Of a DNA stretch of 41,696 nucleotides, positions 15,357 to 23,652 are shown in pieces (within the stretch, counting starts at the first letter, position 1; each line of letters starts with the position of its first letter). This DNA comes from DASZHJ01 sp035581425 (GTDB lineage Bacteria > Pseudomonadota > Alphaproteobacteria > ATCC43930 > CGMCC-115725). The stretch spans positions 1 to 41,696 of the forward strand of contig DATJVP010000181.1 in assembly GCA_035581425.1 (NCBI GenBank), given 5' to 3'. Made by a program: the position numbers and the translations under genes. A model generated the notes under the pieces. The model was not told the origin of the DNA. It ran no database searches and saw nothing but the letters and a program-made list of their open reading frames with translations.

Positions 15357-16306
15357 CGGTAGACGATCCGCGGGTCGATAGCGGCGTAAGCTATGTCGGC
15401 GGCAAGGTTCGAGACGAGCGTCATCGCCGTCGCGAAGAGCAGCGCGGCAAGCGCCAAGTTGAAATCGTTGCCGAGGATCGCGTCGTAGATGAGTTTTCCC
15501 ATTCCGGGATAGGCGAAGAGCGTCTCCGTCACCAGCGCGCCGGAGAAGAGGCCGCCGAAGGAGAGCGCGATCACCGTGACGACCGTGCCCATGGCGTTGC
15601 GAAGCGCGTGTCCCAGCAGAATGCGCCGCTCGGTCGCACCTTTGGCGCGCGCCGTGCGGATGAAGTCCTGACCCATGACCTCGAGGAGGCCCGAGCGCAT
15701 GTAGCGCGCGAAGGCGCCGAAACCGACGATGGTCAAGGTTGCCACCGGCAGGATCAGGTGCCGGAGACGATCGAGGAAACCGCCGCCGCCGACATCGACG
15801 ATGCCGCCCGCGGGAAGCCAGCCGAGCCATGCCGCGAAGACGAGGATGAGCATGAGCCCGATCCAGAAGCTCGGCAGCGAGATGCTCGCGAAGGCCGCGA
15901 GGTTGATCGCGCTGTCCGCGAGCGAGCGCGGTCGCCGCGCCGCGAGGATGCCGAGCGGAAGCGCGAGGGCGAGGGTCGCGACGAAGCTCAGGCCCATCAG
16001 CAGCGCGCTCCGGCCGAGTGGCGCCAACAGCGCCGCGACCGCGGGCTCTACGTAGAGCCGGGAATACCCGAAATCGCCGGCGAGCGCCGCCGCGGCCCAG
16101 GCGCCGTAGCGCTTCAGGAGTGGCTGGTCGATCCCCATCAACGCCTTGAGCCGCGCCGCATCGGCGGCGGTGAGGTGGGGATCGGCGCTCAGCATGAGAT
16201 CGATGGGATCGCCGGGCATGAGCCCGATCAGGGCGTAGATCACGAAGGACATCGCCGCCAGCACGATCAGGGATTCGGCGAGGCGGCGAAGGATATGGGC
16301 GCCCAT
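15353..16306 (-). CDS. ABC transporter permease, OppB/DppB type
   Basis: A 317-residue permease beginning MGAHILRRLAESLIVLAAMSFVIYALIGLMPGDPIDLML, the classic OppB N-terminal helix and following loop. The EAA-type loop (FIRTARAKGATERRILLGHALRNAM) and the terminal IYDAILGNDFNLALAALLFATAMTLVSNLAADIAYAAIDPR match the family. With the OppC-type protein it forms the heterodimeric channel for peptides or similar solutes. It is separated by one base from the substrate-binding protein gene and overlaps the OppC gene by 4 bp. Confidence 0.93.
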   Translation of the reverse strand: MGAHILRRLAESLIVLAAMSFVIYALIGLMPGDPIDLMLSADPHLTAADAARLKALMGIDQPLLKRYGAWAAAALAGDFGYSRLYVEPAVAALLAPLGRSALLMGLSFVATLALALPLGILAARRPRSLADSAINLAAFASISLPSFWIGLMLILVFAAWLGWLPAGGIVDVGGGGFLDRLRHLILPVATLTIVGFGAFARYMRSGLLEVMGQDFIRTARAKGATERRILLGHALRNAMGTVVTVIALSFGGLFSGALVTETLFAYPGMGKLIYDAILGNDFNLALAALLFATAMTLVSNLAADIAYAAIDPRIVYR

Positions 16307-16307
16307 G

Positions 16308-17990
16308 TCAGCGCGGCTGGTCGCCGGTGTCGTGCCAGTCTTCGATCCAAAGCGTCGTGGTGTAGAGATTGCCGGTGGGGCGGACGCCTTTCAGCCATTT
16401 CGGGAGCACGTAGCTGTCGGCGCGAAAGAAGAGCGGCAGGTCAGGTAGGGTGTCCGCGTAGACCTGCTGCAGCCGGCGCCAGAGATCGGCGCGCTTCTCC
16501 CGATCGAGCGTGACCTCGATCGCGTCGATGAGGCGGTCCATCTCCGCATTGCGATAGCCGTCCGAGTTCTGCCCGGTATAGCCGTTCTCGGCCGTGGGAA
16601 TCTCCTGCGAGGAGAGCGTGCTCCGCGGCACGTTCTCCGGCGCGCTCACCCAGCCGAAGAGAGCGAGGTCGAAGGCGCGCTTGCGCACGGTCTCGCCGAA
16701 GAGAACACGGGCGGGCTGATTGCGCAGATGCACCTCGACGCCGAGCGCGCGCCACTGGCTCTGCATGATCTGCTCCAAGAGCTCGCGCGTGCGGTTCCCG
16801 GAGGTGGTCGCGAGATCGAGCGAGAGGCGGTCCCCTCTGGCATTGCGACGAATGCCGTCGGAACCGGGATGCCAGCCTGCCGCGGTCAGCAGCTTGCGCG
16901 CCTCTTCGGGATCGTAGGGATAGTGGCGAACGTCGTCGGTGTGCACCCAGTCGAGCGGATGCACGATCGTGTCCGCGACGGGTTGTTTTCCCCCGAACAT
17001 TTGCTTGCTGATCCCCTCGCGGTCGAGCCCGAGCAGCAGGGCTTGTCGCACTCGGAGATCGCCGAGGATGGGATTCTCGAAATTGACCGCGACGTGCTCG
17101 TAGAAGAGGCCGGGCCGGGTGAGAACGCTGAAGCGGTCGGCGTGGCGGCGCTGGAAGGCGAGCGCTTGATCGACGGAAATCATGCCGACCTCACCGGAGA
17201 TCATGTCGATGCTGCCCGCGAGGAGATTGGCCTCGAGCGCCGCGGTGTTCTCGACGGTGGAGACGACGACGCGGTCGAAATCGGGCCTTTTGCCCCACCA
17301 AGTGGGATTGCGCTCGAGCACGACGCGTGCGCCCGGCACCAGCTCGGTGATTTTGTAGGGGCCGAAATAGAGGCCGGGATTGGTGGGCTCGGTGTCGTAG
17401 CGCGTACGGAACCGGTAGGAGCGGGGATCGGCGAAGGCCGCGCGCTCGAGATGCGCAGGCAGGAGCTCGAAGTCCGAGAGCGCCTGATACTCATAGTCGA
17501 TGCGGTCCTGGGTCACGACGAAGGTCTTTGAGTCCTTCGCCTCGATGCCGATGATGCGGCGGAAGGCCTCGGCGCTGCTGACGCCGGTCGAGGGATTCTT
17601 TCCGACCTCGTAGGTGAAGAGCACGTCCTCGGTGCTGACTGGGACACCGTCGCCCCAGGTGGCGCCGGGCTGGAGCGTATAGGTTAGCCGCACGCCCTCG
17701 CGTCCGTTTGCCAGCGGAACCCGCTCCGCGAGCCCGTTCTCGAAGCTCGGGAGGGTGACGCAAAGCATGCAGACGAGATGCCAATCGGCGTCGTAGGCCG
17801 TGATCGGCCGGCGCGCCATCCCGAGGACGTAGCTCTTGGCGAGCGTCGAATCGATGAGGGGATTGAGCGAGGGCGGAAACTGGCTGACGCCGATGACGAG
17901 CTGGCTACGCGCGAGCGCGACGTTCGCGAGCGCAAGCAGCGCTCCGAGCGCCGCGAGCAGGAGAAACGCCGGCCGCCGCACGGTCCGCAC
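16308..17990 (-). CDS. ABC transporter substrate-binding protein, family 5 (peptide/nickel type)
   Basis: A 560-residue periplasmic binding protein. Residues 1-28 are a signal peptide (LLLAALGALLALANVALA). The mature protein opens SQLVIGVSQFPPSLNPLIDST, the normal SBP_bac_5 start, and contains PGATWGDGVPVSTEDVLFTYE and LRVQALLLGLDREGISKQMFGG, both family landmarks. Family ligands are oligopeptides, nickel chelates, opines or sugars, and the ligand here cannot be told. There is no lipobox cysteine. The start is a GTG 7 bp after the LLM oxidoreductase stop, with a poor ribosome-binding site, so translation is probably coupled to the upstream gene. Confidence 0.92.
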   Translation of the reverse strand: MRTVRRPAFLLLAALGALLALANVALARSQLVIGVSQFPPSLNPLIDSTLAKSYVLGMARRPITAYDADWHLVCMLCVTLPSFENGLAERVPLANGREGVRLTYTLQPGATWGDGVPVSTEDVLFTYEVGKNPSTGVSSAEAFRRIIGIEAKDSKTFVVTQDRIDYEYQALSDFELLPAHLERAAFADPRSYRFRTRYDTEPTNPGLYFGPYKITELVPGARVVLERNPTWWGKRPDFDRVVVSTVENTAALEANLLAGSIDMISGEVGMISVDQALAFQRRHADRFSVLTRPGLFYEHVAVNFENPILGDLRVRQALLLGLDREGISKQMFGGKQPVADTIVHPLDWVHTDDVRHYPYDPEEARKLLTAAGWHPGSDGIRRNARGDRLSLDLATTSGNRTRELLEQIMQSQWRALGVEVHLRNQPARVLFGETVRKRAFDLALFGWVSAPENVPRSTLSSQEIPTAENGYTGQNSDGYRNAEMDRLIDAIEVTLDREKRADLWRRLQQVYADTLPDLPLFFRADSYVLPKWLKGVRPTGNLYTTTLWIEDWHDTGDQPR

Positions 17991-17996
17991 CGCCGC

Positions 17997-19073
17997 TTAA
18001 GCCGCCGAACCGAAACGCGTCATCACCCGCTCGCTGAAGAGCCGAACCGAGGCCGCGGCATCCTCGTAACCGAGGGTATTGAAATTCACTTGCAGCGAGG
18101 CGCTCTCGAAGCCGCCGACCTTGCGGCGATATTCGATCGCCTGCTCGACGATGTCGCCGGGCGGCCCGACCCAGGCGCTGCCGCTTGCGAGCTGAGTATC
18201 GAAGGTCTCGCGGCTCAGGCCCTCGATGATCTTGTCGTAGCCGGGATAGTCCGCAGAGGACATGCCCGCTGTCCAATCCGAAGCCGCCTCGACGAGAGAT
18301 CGGAGATAGCGGTTGAGCGGCTCGCGCGCGATCGCCGCGGCCTCCTCGCGGCTCGGATGGCAGAACATGTGGAAGGCCAGCATGACGCGTCCCTTGCCCT
18401 TGTGCCCTGCCGAGCGCCAAGCCTCGCGGTAGCGGCCCACAAGTTCCGCCATTTTTCCGCCGGCCATCGGGATCGCCATGATCCAGTGACCGAGCCGCCC
18501 GGCATTCTCGAAGCTCTCGGGCGTCGCGATCGCGGCGACCCAGAATTGCGGACGCGGGCGCTGCGTCGGTCGCGGGAGCGATGTCGTCGGGGGAAAGCGG
18601 TGGAACTGGCCCTCGGCGGAAACCTTCTCATTCTCGAGAAGCTGGCGGACCTGCTCCATCCCCTCGGCAAAACGCGCCTTGCTCTCGTCGACGCTGACGC
18701 CGAAACGTGCGAATTCGTGCGGCAGAAAGGCGCGGGCAAAGCCCACTTCGAGCCGGCCGCCGGAGATCGCGTCGAGCATGCCGATCTCGCCGGCGAGTTT
18801 CAGGGGATGATTGAAGATCGGGAGCACCGCGCCCGTGATGAGCCGCGCCTTCCGCGTGCGCTGCGAGGCCGCAGCCAGGAAGACGATGGGATTAGGAGAG
18901 TAGCCGCCATAGGGATGGAAGTAATGCTCGACCGTGCGGACATGGCCCCAGCCATAGGGATCGCAGAAATCCACGAGCCGCAGACTCTCGTCGAAATAAC
19001 GCGGAGCCGATTTCTGATCCGGTCCCACGTCCGGAAAGAACTGCATGCCGAATTCGAGCGCCACTTCGCCCAT
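17997..19073 (-). CDS. LLM-class flavin-dependent oxidoreductase (bacterial luciferase-like)
   Basis: A 358-residue TIM-barrel flavin enzyme. Evidence includes LEFGMQFFPDVGP, a HVRTVEHYFHPYGGYSPNPIVFLAAASQRT stretch typical of luciferase-like monooxygenases, LDAISGGRLEVGFARAFLPHEF (conserved SxGRxxxGxGRG-like region) and the C-terminal ASGSAWVGPPGDIVEQ. Members oxidise organic substrates using reduced FMN or F420; the alkanal/FMN subgroup is the best guess. GAGGA precedes the ATG by about 5 bp. It is the first gene of an operon continuing with the binding protein and two permeases, so it probably acts on the imported compound or a product of it. It is divergent from the DUF488 gene across 106 bp. 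Confidence 0.88.
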   Translation of the reverse strand: MGEVALEFGMQFFPDVGPDQKSAPRYFDESLRLVDFCDPYGWGHVRTVEHYFHPYGGYSPNPIVFLAAASQRTRKARLITGAVLPIFNHPLKLAGEIGMLDAISGGRLEVGFARAFLPHEFARFGVSVDESKARFAEGMEQVRQLLENEKVSAEGQFHRFPPTTSLPRPTQRPRPQFWVAAIATPESFENAGRLGHWIMAIPMAGGKMAELVGRYREAWRSAGHKGKGRVMLAFHMFCHPSREEAAAIAREPLNRYLRSLVEAASDWTAGMSSADYPGYDKIIEGLSRETFDTQLASGSAWVGPPGDIVEQAIEYRRKVGGFESASLQVNFNTLGYEDAAASVRLFSERVMTRFGSAA

Positions 19074-19179
19074 GACCGTCCTCGTGCGCGTGGGATTGAG
19101 TCGGCGCTCACTCTAGCAATTGAGACCCTGCGCTGCCTATGGGCTCGCGTCTCCAAGCGGGCTGCGGCAGGATGCCGCC

Positions 19180-19734
19180 ATGATCATCCATACGATCGGC
19201 CATTCGACGCGACCACTCACGGAGCTTCTGAGCCTGCTAGAGGGGGCCGGGGTCGATTTCCTCGCGGACGTCCGCCGCTTTCCACGCTCGCGCACGAACC
19301 CGCAATTCAATGCTGAGACTCTGGGTCCCGCGCTCGCCGGGCGCGGCATAGGCTATCGGCATCTCCCGTCTCTGGGCGGTCGGCGGAGCGGCGGGCCGAG
19401 GCGGCAACCCTCGCGCAATACGCTCTGGCGGGAGGCTGCATTTCGCGCCTATGCGGATTACGCGGAAACTCCGGAGTTCGGGGCGGGGCTTGCCGAACTG
19501 CTCGCGCTCGCCGGTGCGCACAGCGTCGCCATCATGTGCGCGGAGGCGGTCTGGTGGCGCTGTCATCGCCGGATCGTCGCGGACTATTTGATCGCGAGGG
19601 GTGTCGAAGTGCGCCACATCCTCGGCGTCGACAAGATCGAGCCCGCGCGCCTCACCGAAGGCGCCAAGGCGGAACCCGACGGTACGTTGCTCTACAGGGA
19701 TCCGAAGGAGCCGCCGCGGCTCCCCGGGCTCTAG
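19180..19734 (+). CDS. DUF488 family protein
   Basis: A 184-residue cytoplasmic protein with the full DUF488 signature: MIIHTIGHSTRPLTELLSLL, VDFLADVRRFPRSRTNPQFN, IGYRHLPSLGGRR, and the cysteine motif IMCAEAVWWRCHRRIVADYL. The biochemical function of the family is not established. The conserved Cys and His residues look catalytic or metal-binding. The ATG at 19180 is chosen because the conserved domain begins at its first residue. The stop TAG overlaps the stop of the convergent gene within one CTAG. Confidence 0.92.
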   Translation: MIIHTIGHSTRPLTELLSLLEGAGVDFLADVRRFPRSRTNPQFNAETLGPALAGRGIGYRHLPSLGGRRSGGPRRQPSRNTLWREAAFRAYADYAETPEFGAGLAELLALAGAHSVAIMCAEAVWWRCHRRIVADYLIARGVEVRHILGVDKIEPARLTEGAKAEPDGTLLYRDPKEPPRLPGL

Positions 19735-20333
19735 GCTCCCTCGTTCGCGCGGAGCCGGCCCAAGCGCTCGGTCTCCGCGAGCGTCTGCCGCAATACCTCG
19801 TCCGCTCGATAGGACATGCGCACGAAGGCGCGCAGGAAGGCGTCGCTACGCGGGAGCTGGAAGAGGGTCTCGTCGCCTCCCTCGGGATGGGGGAGGGAGA
19901 TCAGGAGCACGTGATCGTGCGGCTGGATCAACAGCTCCTGGATCGGAGCGCCGGGGCCGGTGATGTATTCGACCACGCGATAGCGCGGGCGCTCCTCGCT
20001 CGGTTGCCGCATCAGCATCCGATAGGCGGAGCGCGTGCTCGTGGCCTCGATCAAGGAGCGCGTGAAGGGGCGCAGGAAGGTCTCGTCGAAGCCGAGGACG
20101 GCGGTCGGCTCCTCGTTGCTGGCAGCGGAGCGGACCTCGAGGGTCGTCCAGAGCGAGGCGCGGCCGCCGTAGTAGTCGACGGAGGCGAGATCGAGATTGA
20201 TCGTGTCGATGGGCAGCGGCGGCAGGATCGCCTGCGTGCAGAGGAAGGCGAAGCAAGCGGGCTCGCGCCGCAGCGAGATCATCGTGGTGGTCTCGAGATT
20301 ACGGTCGACGAGCAGGTTCGGCATGTCGCTCAT
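19731..20333 (-). CDS. Hypothetical protein, 200 aa
   Basis: Not recognised. The start at 20333 has GAGGAG 6 bp upstream; a longer in-frame extension reads as Ala/Ser-rich noise and crosses the neighbouring gene. The protein begins MSDMPNLLVDRNLETTTMISLRREP and continues with alternating beta strands (INLDLASVDYYGGRASLWTTLEVRS, RYRVVEYITGPGAPIQELLIQPHDHVLLISLPH). It finishes with a charged helical tail (DEVLRQTLAETERLGRLRANE). No signal peptide is present. It is divergent from another unrecognised gene at 20488, with possible CtrA-like half-sites between them. Confidence 0.7.
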   Translation of the reverse strand: MSDMPNLLVDRNLETTTMISLRREPACFAFLCTQAILPPLPIDTINLDLASVDYYGGRASLWTTLEVRSAASNEEPTAVLGFDETFLRPFTRSLIEATSTRSAYRMLMRQPSEERPRYRVVEYITGPGAPIQELLIQPHDHVLLISLPHPEGGDETLFQLPRSDAFLRAFVRMSYRADEVLRQTLAETERLGRLRANEGA

Positions 20334-20370
20334 GGGGGCTCCTCGTCCGGAAAGCTTCGCCCCAAGCCGG

Positions 20371-20385
20371 TTAAGGCATCGATAA
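20371..20385. promoter_or_regulatory. Imperfect CtrA-like site upstream of the 20333 gene
   Basis: TTAA-GGCATCG-ATAA differs by one base from TTAA-N7-TTAA and lies 38 bp upstream of the minus-strand start at 20333. A GTTAAC half-site follows at 20439-20444, nearer the plus-strand gene. Support is much weaker than for the perfect site at 24368. Confidence 0.25.
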
Positions 20386-20487
20386 TCGCAGAAAGAGGCC
20401 TGTCCGGCGCCCGAATTCGCGGCCAACCGAAAAGATTCGTTAACTCTGGGGGACCATACTCGTCGTGGATTACCGGGGATTGCTACA

Positions 20488-21060
20488 ATGTCGTCAATTG
20501 CCGAGACCATCGATATCGCCCTCGCCGCCGTCGGACCGGAAACCGAAGGCCGCCTGCGCGACGTGGTCGCGGAATTCGAGGGGCTGACGCTCGCCCAGGA
20601 AGAGCGCGTCTCCGCCCTCGCGACCGCGGTCGCCGCGATCGCCAAGGGCCATCATGGCCGCCATGTCTCCGTCTATCTCGAAGCGGTGCGGACCTGGTCG
20701 CTCGAGATCTCGGAGATGCTGCAGCCCGCCAAGATGGAGCTCCGCTTCATTCCCGAGACGGGCGTCATCGAGGATGCCGCGCGGACACTCTACTGCGGCC
20801 TCGATGCTGTGATCGACCGGATGCGCCGCGAGGGCATCGACATCCGCGATCGCTTGGTCACGGAGCTCGCGGTCGTCGCTCGATTTCTCGGCCAGCACGA
20901 TTCACAGACCATTGCGATCGCGATGATCGCGGTCAACCGGGCGCTCGCCGATCCCAACTATCGCCGCGGCGCGGTGGTGCGCGTGCCGCTGCGTGAGGTC
21001 GCCGGTGCCTTCAGCCAAGCGCTGGACATCGCGCGGATGGAGCCTCAGGGGCGCGCCTGA
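20488..21060 (+). CDS. Hypothetical protein, 190 aa, mostly helical
   Basis: Not recognised. It is a soluble, largely alpha-helical protein: MSSIAETIDIALAAVGPETEGRLRDVVAEFEGLTLAQEERVSALATAVAAIAKGHHGRHVSVYLEAV, then RTWSLEISEMLQPAKMELRF and a basic C-terminal stretch NYRRGAVVRVPLREVAGAFSQALD. The start has GGGGA about 8 bp upstream. The amphipathic helices suggest a helical bundle or partner-binding domain. It is transcribed away from the unrecognised gene at 20333 and followed 81 bp later by the sugar-acid dehydratase. Confidence 0.65.
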   Translation: MSSIAETIDIALAAVGPETEGRLRDVVAEFEGLTLAQEERVSALATAVAAIAKGHHGRHVSVYLEAVRTWSLEISEMLQPAKMELRFIPETGVIEDAARTLYCGLDAVIDRMRREGIDIRDRLVTELAVVARFLGQHDSQTIAIAMIAVNRALADPNYRRGAVVRVPLREVAGAFSQALDIARMEPQGRA

Positions 21061-21141
21061 GGCCGTCCCCAGCCCCGCATTGACAGCGGCGGCGCGCTGC
21101 CGCTTCACTCCCTCGTCATCAGCCGAGGGAGGATCGATCCC

Positions 21142-22875
21142 GTGCCGAATTCCCGCCGCAAGACCTACGAAGAGCTCCGCAGCGCCCGTTGGCTGGGCGC
21201 GAAGGACCTGCGCTCCTTCGGCCACCGATCCCGTACGAAGCAGATGGGCTTCTCGGCGGAGGATTATGCGGGAAAGCCGGTGATCGGCATCCTCAATACC
21301 TGGAGCGAGATGAATCCCTGCCACTATCATTTCCGCGAGCGCGCGGCGGAGGTGAAGCGCGGGGTCTGGCAGGCCGGCGGCTTCCCCGTGGAGATGCCCG
21401 CGATCTCGCTGGGCGAGCCCTTCATGAAGCCTTCGACCATGCTCTATCGCAATCTCCTCGCCATGGAGACGGAAGAGCTGCTCCGGGCCAATCCGATAGA
21501 CGGCGTCGTCCTGCTCGGCGGCTGCGACAAGACAGTGCCGGCGCTTGTCATGGGCGCGATCAGCATGAACCTTCCCGCGATCTTCGTCCCCGCGGGCCCG
21601 ATGCTCCGCGGCAACTGGCACAACCAGCCGCTCGGCAGCGGCAGCGATGTCTGGAAATACTGGGCGGAGCTGCGCGCGGGAAACATCGACGAGCACGATT
21701 GGCACGAGATCGAGGACGGCATCGCCCGCTCCTTCGGCACCTGCATGACCATGGGAACGGCCTCGACCATGGCGGCGGTGACGGAGGCGATGGGCCTCAC
21801 GCTTCCCGGCGCGTCCTCGATCCCTGCCGCGGACTCCTCGCATGCGCGCATGGCCTCCGCAAGCGGGCGGCGCATTGTCGAGATGGTCTTCGAGGACCTG
21901 AAGCCCCGGGACATCCTGACGGAGCAGGCGATCGACAACGCGATCATCACGCTGATGGCGCTGAGCGGCTCGACCAACGGCATCATCCATCTCGTCGCGA
22001 TGGCGGGGCGGGCGGGGGTGAAGCTCTCGCTCGACCGTTTCGACGAGATTTCGCGGCGAACCCCTGTGCTCGCGAACCTCCGCCCCTCCGGCAAATACCT
22101 GATGGAGGATTTCTACTACGCCGGCGGCCTGCGCGCGCTGCTGCGTCAGCTCGGGACGAGCCTCTCTCTCGACTGCAAGACCGCCAACGGCAAGAGCCTC
22201 GGCGAGAACGTCGCGCGCGGCGAGATCTATAACGACGACGTCATCCGCACCGCGAACAATCCGCTGCAGGGCGCGGGCGGGCTCGCGGTGCTTCGCGGCA
22301 ACCTCGCGCCCGACGGCGCAGTCATCAAGCCACCCGCGATGGAGCAGCGTCTCCTGAAGCACAAGGGTCCGGCCGTCGTATTCCGCGACTACAACGACAT
22401 GGCCGCGCGGATCGACGACCCCGCGCTCGAGGTGAGCGCCGACTCCGTCCTGGTGCTGCAGAACGGCGGCCCCCAGGGCGGGCCCGGCATGCCGGAATGG
22501 GGCCAGCTTCCCATCCCGAAGAAGCTCCTCGCGCAGGGCGTGCGCGACATGGTCCGCATTTCCGACGCGCGCATGAGCGGGACGAGCTACGGCGCCTGCG
22601 TGCTGCACGTCTCTCCGGAGGCTTTCGTGGGCGGCCCGCTCGCGCTCGCGCGCACCGGTGACACGATCGAGCTCGACGTACCCGGACGCCGCCTCCATCT
22701 CGCGATCTCCGATGAGGAGATGGCGCGCCGCCGCTCGCAATGGGTTCCGCCGAAACCGCACTATCCCCGCGGCTACGGCGCGCTCTACACCGAGCACATC
22801 GCCCAGGCGCATGAGGGTTGCGATTTCGATTTCCTCGCGGGCACCGCTCCCGTCCCCGAGCCGGAGATACACTGA
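21142..22875 (+). CDS. IlvD/Edd-family sugar-acid dehydratase (L-arabinonate dehydratase-like)
   Basis: A 577-residue iron-sulfur dehydratase. The three cluster-type cysteines of the pentonate-dehydratase branch are Cys60 (SEMNPCHYHF), Cys128 (GGCDKTVPA) and Cys201 (FGTCMTMGTASTM). The catalytic serine loop SGTSYGAC is at about 479-485. Length and these motifs match L-arabinonate/D-xylonate-type dehydratases, which form 2-keto-3-deoxy sugar acids, better than the dihydroxy-acid dehydratase IlvD of branched-chain synthesis. The start is a GTG with GGGAGGAT about 8 bp upstream. Its stop overlaps the ATG of an HpaI-type aldolase (TGATG), so the dehydratase product is probably the aldolase substrate. 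The exact sugar acid cannot be told. Confidence 0.88.
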   Translation: MPNSRRKTYEELRSARWLGAKDLRSFGHRSRTKQMGFSAEDYAGKPVIGILNTWSEMNPCHYHFRERAAEVKRGVWQAGGFPVEMPAISLGEPFMKPSTMLYRNLLAMETEELLRANPIDGVVLLGGCDKTVPALVMGAISMNLPAIFVPAGPMLRGNWHNQPLGSGSDVWKYWAELRAGNIDEHDWHEIEDGIARSFGTCMTMGTASTMAAVTEAMGLTLPGASSIPAADSSHARMASASGRRIVEMVFEDLKPRDILTEQAIDNAIITLMALSGSTNGIIHLVAMAGRAGVKLSLDRFDEISRRTPVLANLRPSGKYLMEDFYYAGGLRALLRQLGTSLSLDCKTANGKSLGENVARGEIYNDDVIRTANNPLQGAGGLAVLRGNLAPDGAVIKPPAMEQRLLKHKGPAVVFRDYNDMAARIDDPALEVSADSVLVLQNGGPQGGPGMPEWGQLPIPKKLLAQGVRDMVRISDARMSGTSYGACVLHVSPEAFVGGPLALARTGDTIELDVPGRRLHLAISDEEMARRRSQWVPPKPHYPRGYGALYTEHIAQAHEGCDFDFLAGTAPVPEPEIH

Positions 22876-23648
22876 TGCCCGCGATGCTCGCACCCAACCG
22901 CTTCAAGCGCGGCCTCGCCGCAGGCACCCCGCAGATCGGCTTCTGGCTCAATCTCGCAAGCCCCACCGTGGCGGAGGTCTGTGCGGGCGCGGGCTTCGAT
23001 TGGCTCCTCATCGACATGGAGCACTCGCCCAACGAGCTTCCGGACGTCGTGCACACGCTCCGCGCCTGCGAGGGCGGGACGGCGGAGCCGGTCGTCCGCG
23101 TGCCGTGGAACGATGCCGTGACGGTGAAGCGCCTCCTCGATCAGGGCGCGCGGAGTTTCCTCTTTCCCTTCGTGCAGGGCGCCGAGGAGGCACGGCGCGC
23201 GGTGGCGGCGACCCGCTATCCCCCGAAGGGCATCCGCGGCTTTGCGGGCACCACCCGCGCCAACCACTACGCGCGGGTCGCCGACTATGCGAAGCGGGCG
23301 GAGGACGAGATCTGCGTCCTCGTGCAGACCGAGACCCGCAAGGCCGTTGGCGAGATCGAGGCGATCGCGGGGGTGGAAGGTCTCGACGGTATCTTCATCG
23401 GGCCAGCCGATCTTGCGGCCGATATGGGCCACATCGGCAACACCCAGCATCAGGACGTGCAGGCAGCGATTCTCGATGCGGGAGCGCGGATCAAGCGCGC
23501 GGGCAAGGCGCCGGGCTTCCTGAGCCTCCGCGAGGACGAGACGCGCAAGGTCCTCGCGAGCGGCTTCGCCTTCGTCGCGGTCGGCACCGACGTGGCGCTG
23601 CTCGTGCGCCAAGTCGACGCGCTCGCCCAGAAATTCAAGGGCGGCTGA
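22875..23648 (+). CDS. HpaI/HpcH-type class II 2-keto-3-deoxy acid aldolase
   Basis: A 257-residue metal-dependent pyruvate aldolase. Catalytic and metal ligands line up with HpaI/GarL: His50 (DMEHSPNE), Arg75 (VVRVPWND), Glu153 (VQTETRKAV) and Asp179 (GPADLAADMG). The reaction splits a 2-keto-3-deoxy sugar acid into pyruvate and an aldehyde. The ATG lies within the TGATG junction with the dehydratase; the upstream in-frame extension is ignored for that reason. With the dehydratase it gives a two-step non-phosphorylative route (Dahms-type when a pentonate is the substrate). It converges with the DUF2336 gene 4 bp downstream. Confidence 0.9.
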   Translation: MPAMLAPNRFKRGLAAGTPQIGFWLNLASPTVAEVCAGAGFDWLLIDMEHSPNELPDVVHTLRACEGGTAEPVVRVPWNDAVTVKRLLDQGARSFLFPFVQGAEEARRAVAATRYPPKGIRGFAGTTRANHYARVADYAKRAEDEICVLVQTETRKAVGEIEAIAGVEGLDGIFIGPADLAADMGHIGNTQHQDVQAAILDAGARIKRAGKAPGFLSLREDETRKVLASGFAFVAVGTDVALLVRQVDALAQKFKGG

Positions 23649-23652
23649 AGGC

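Noticed and set aside
21080..21108. TTGACA upstream of the IlvD/Edd dehydratase as a promoter
   Set aside because: The -35 match is perfect, but no acceptable -10 hexamer lies 16-18 bp downstream, so it is not listed as a feature.
20902..22893. A 663-codon open frame on the minus strand
   Set aside because: It lies opposite the well-supported IlvD/Edd dehydratase, is His/Arg/Ala-rich without any recognisable domain, and is a codon-bias shadow of a high-GC gene.
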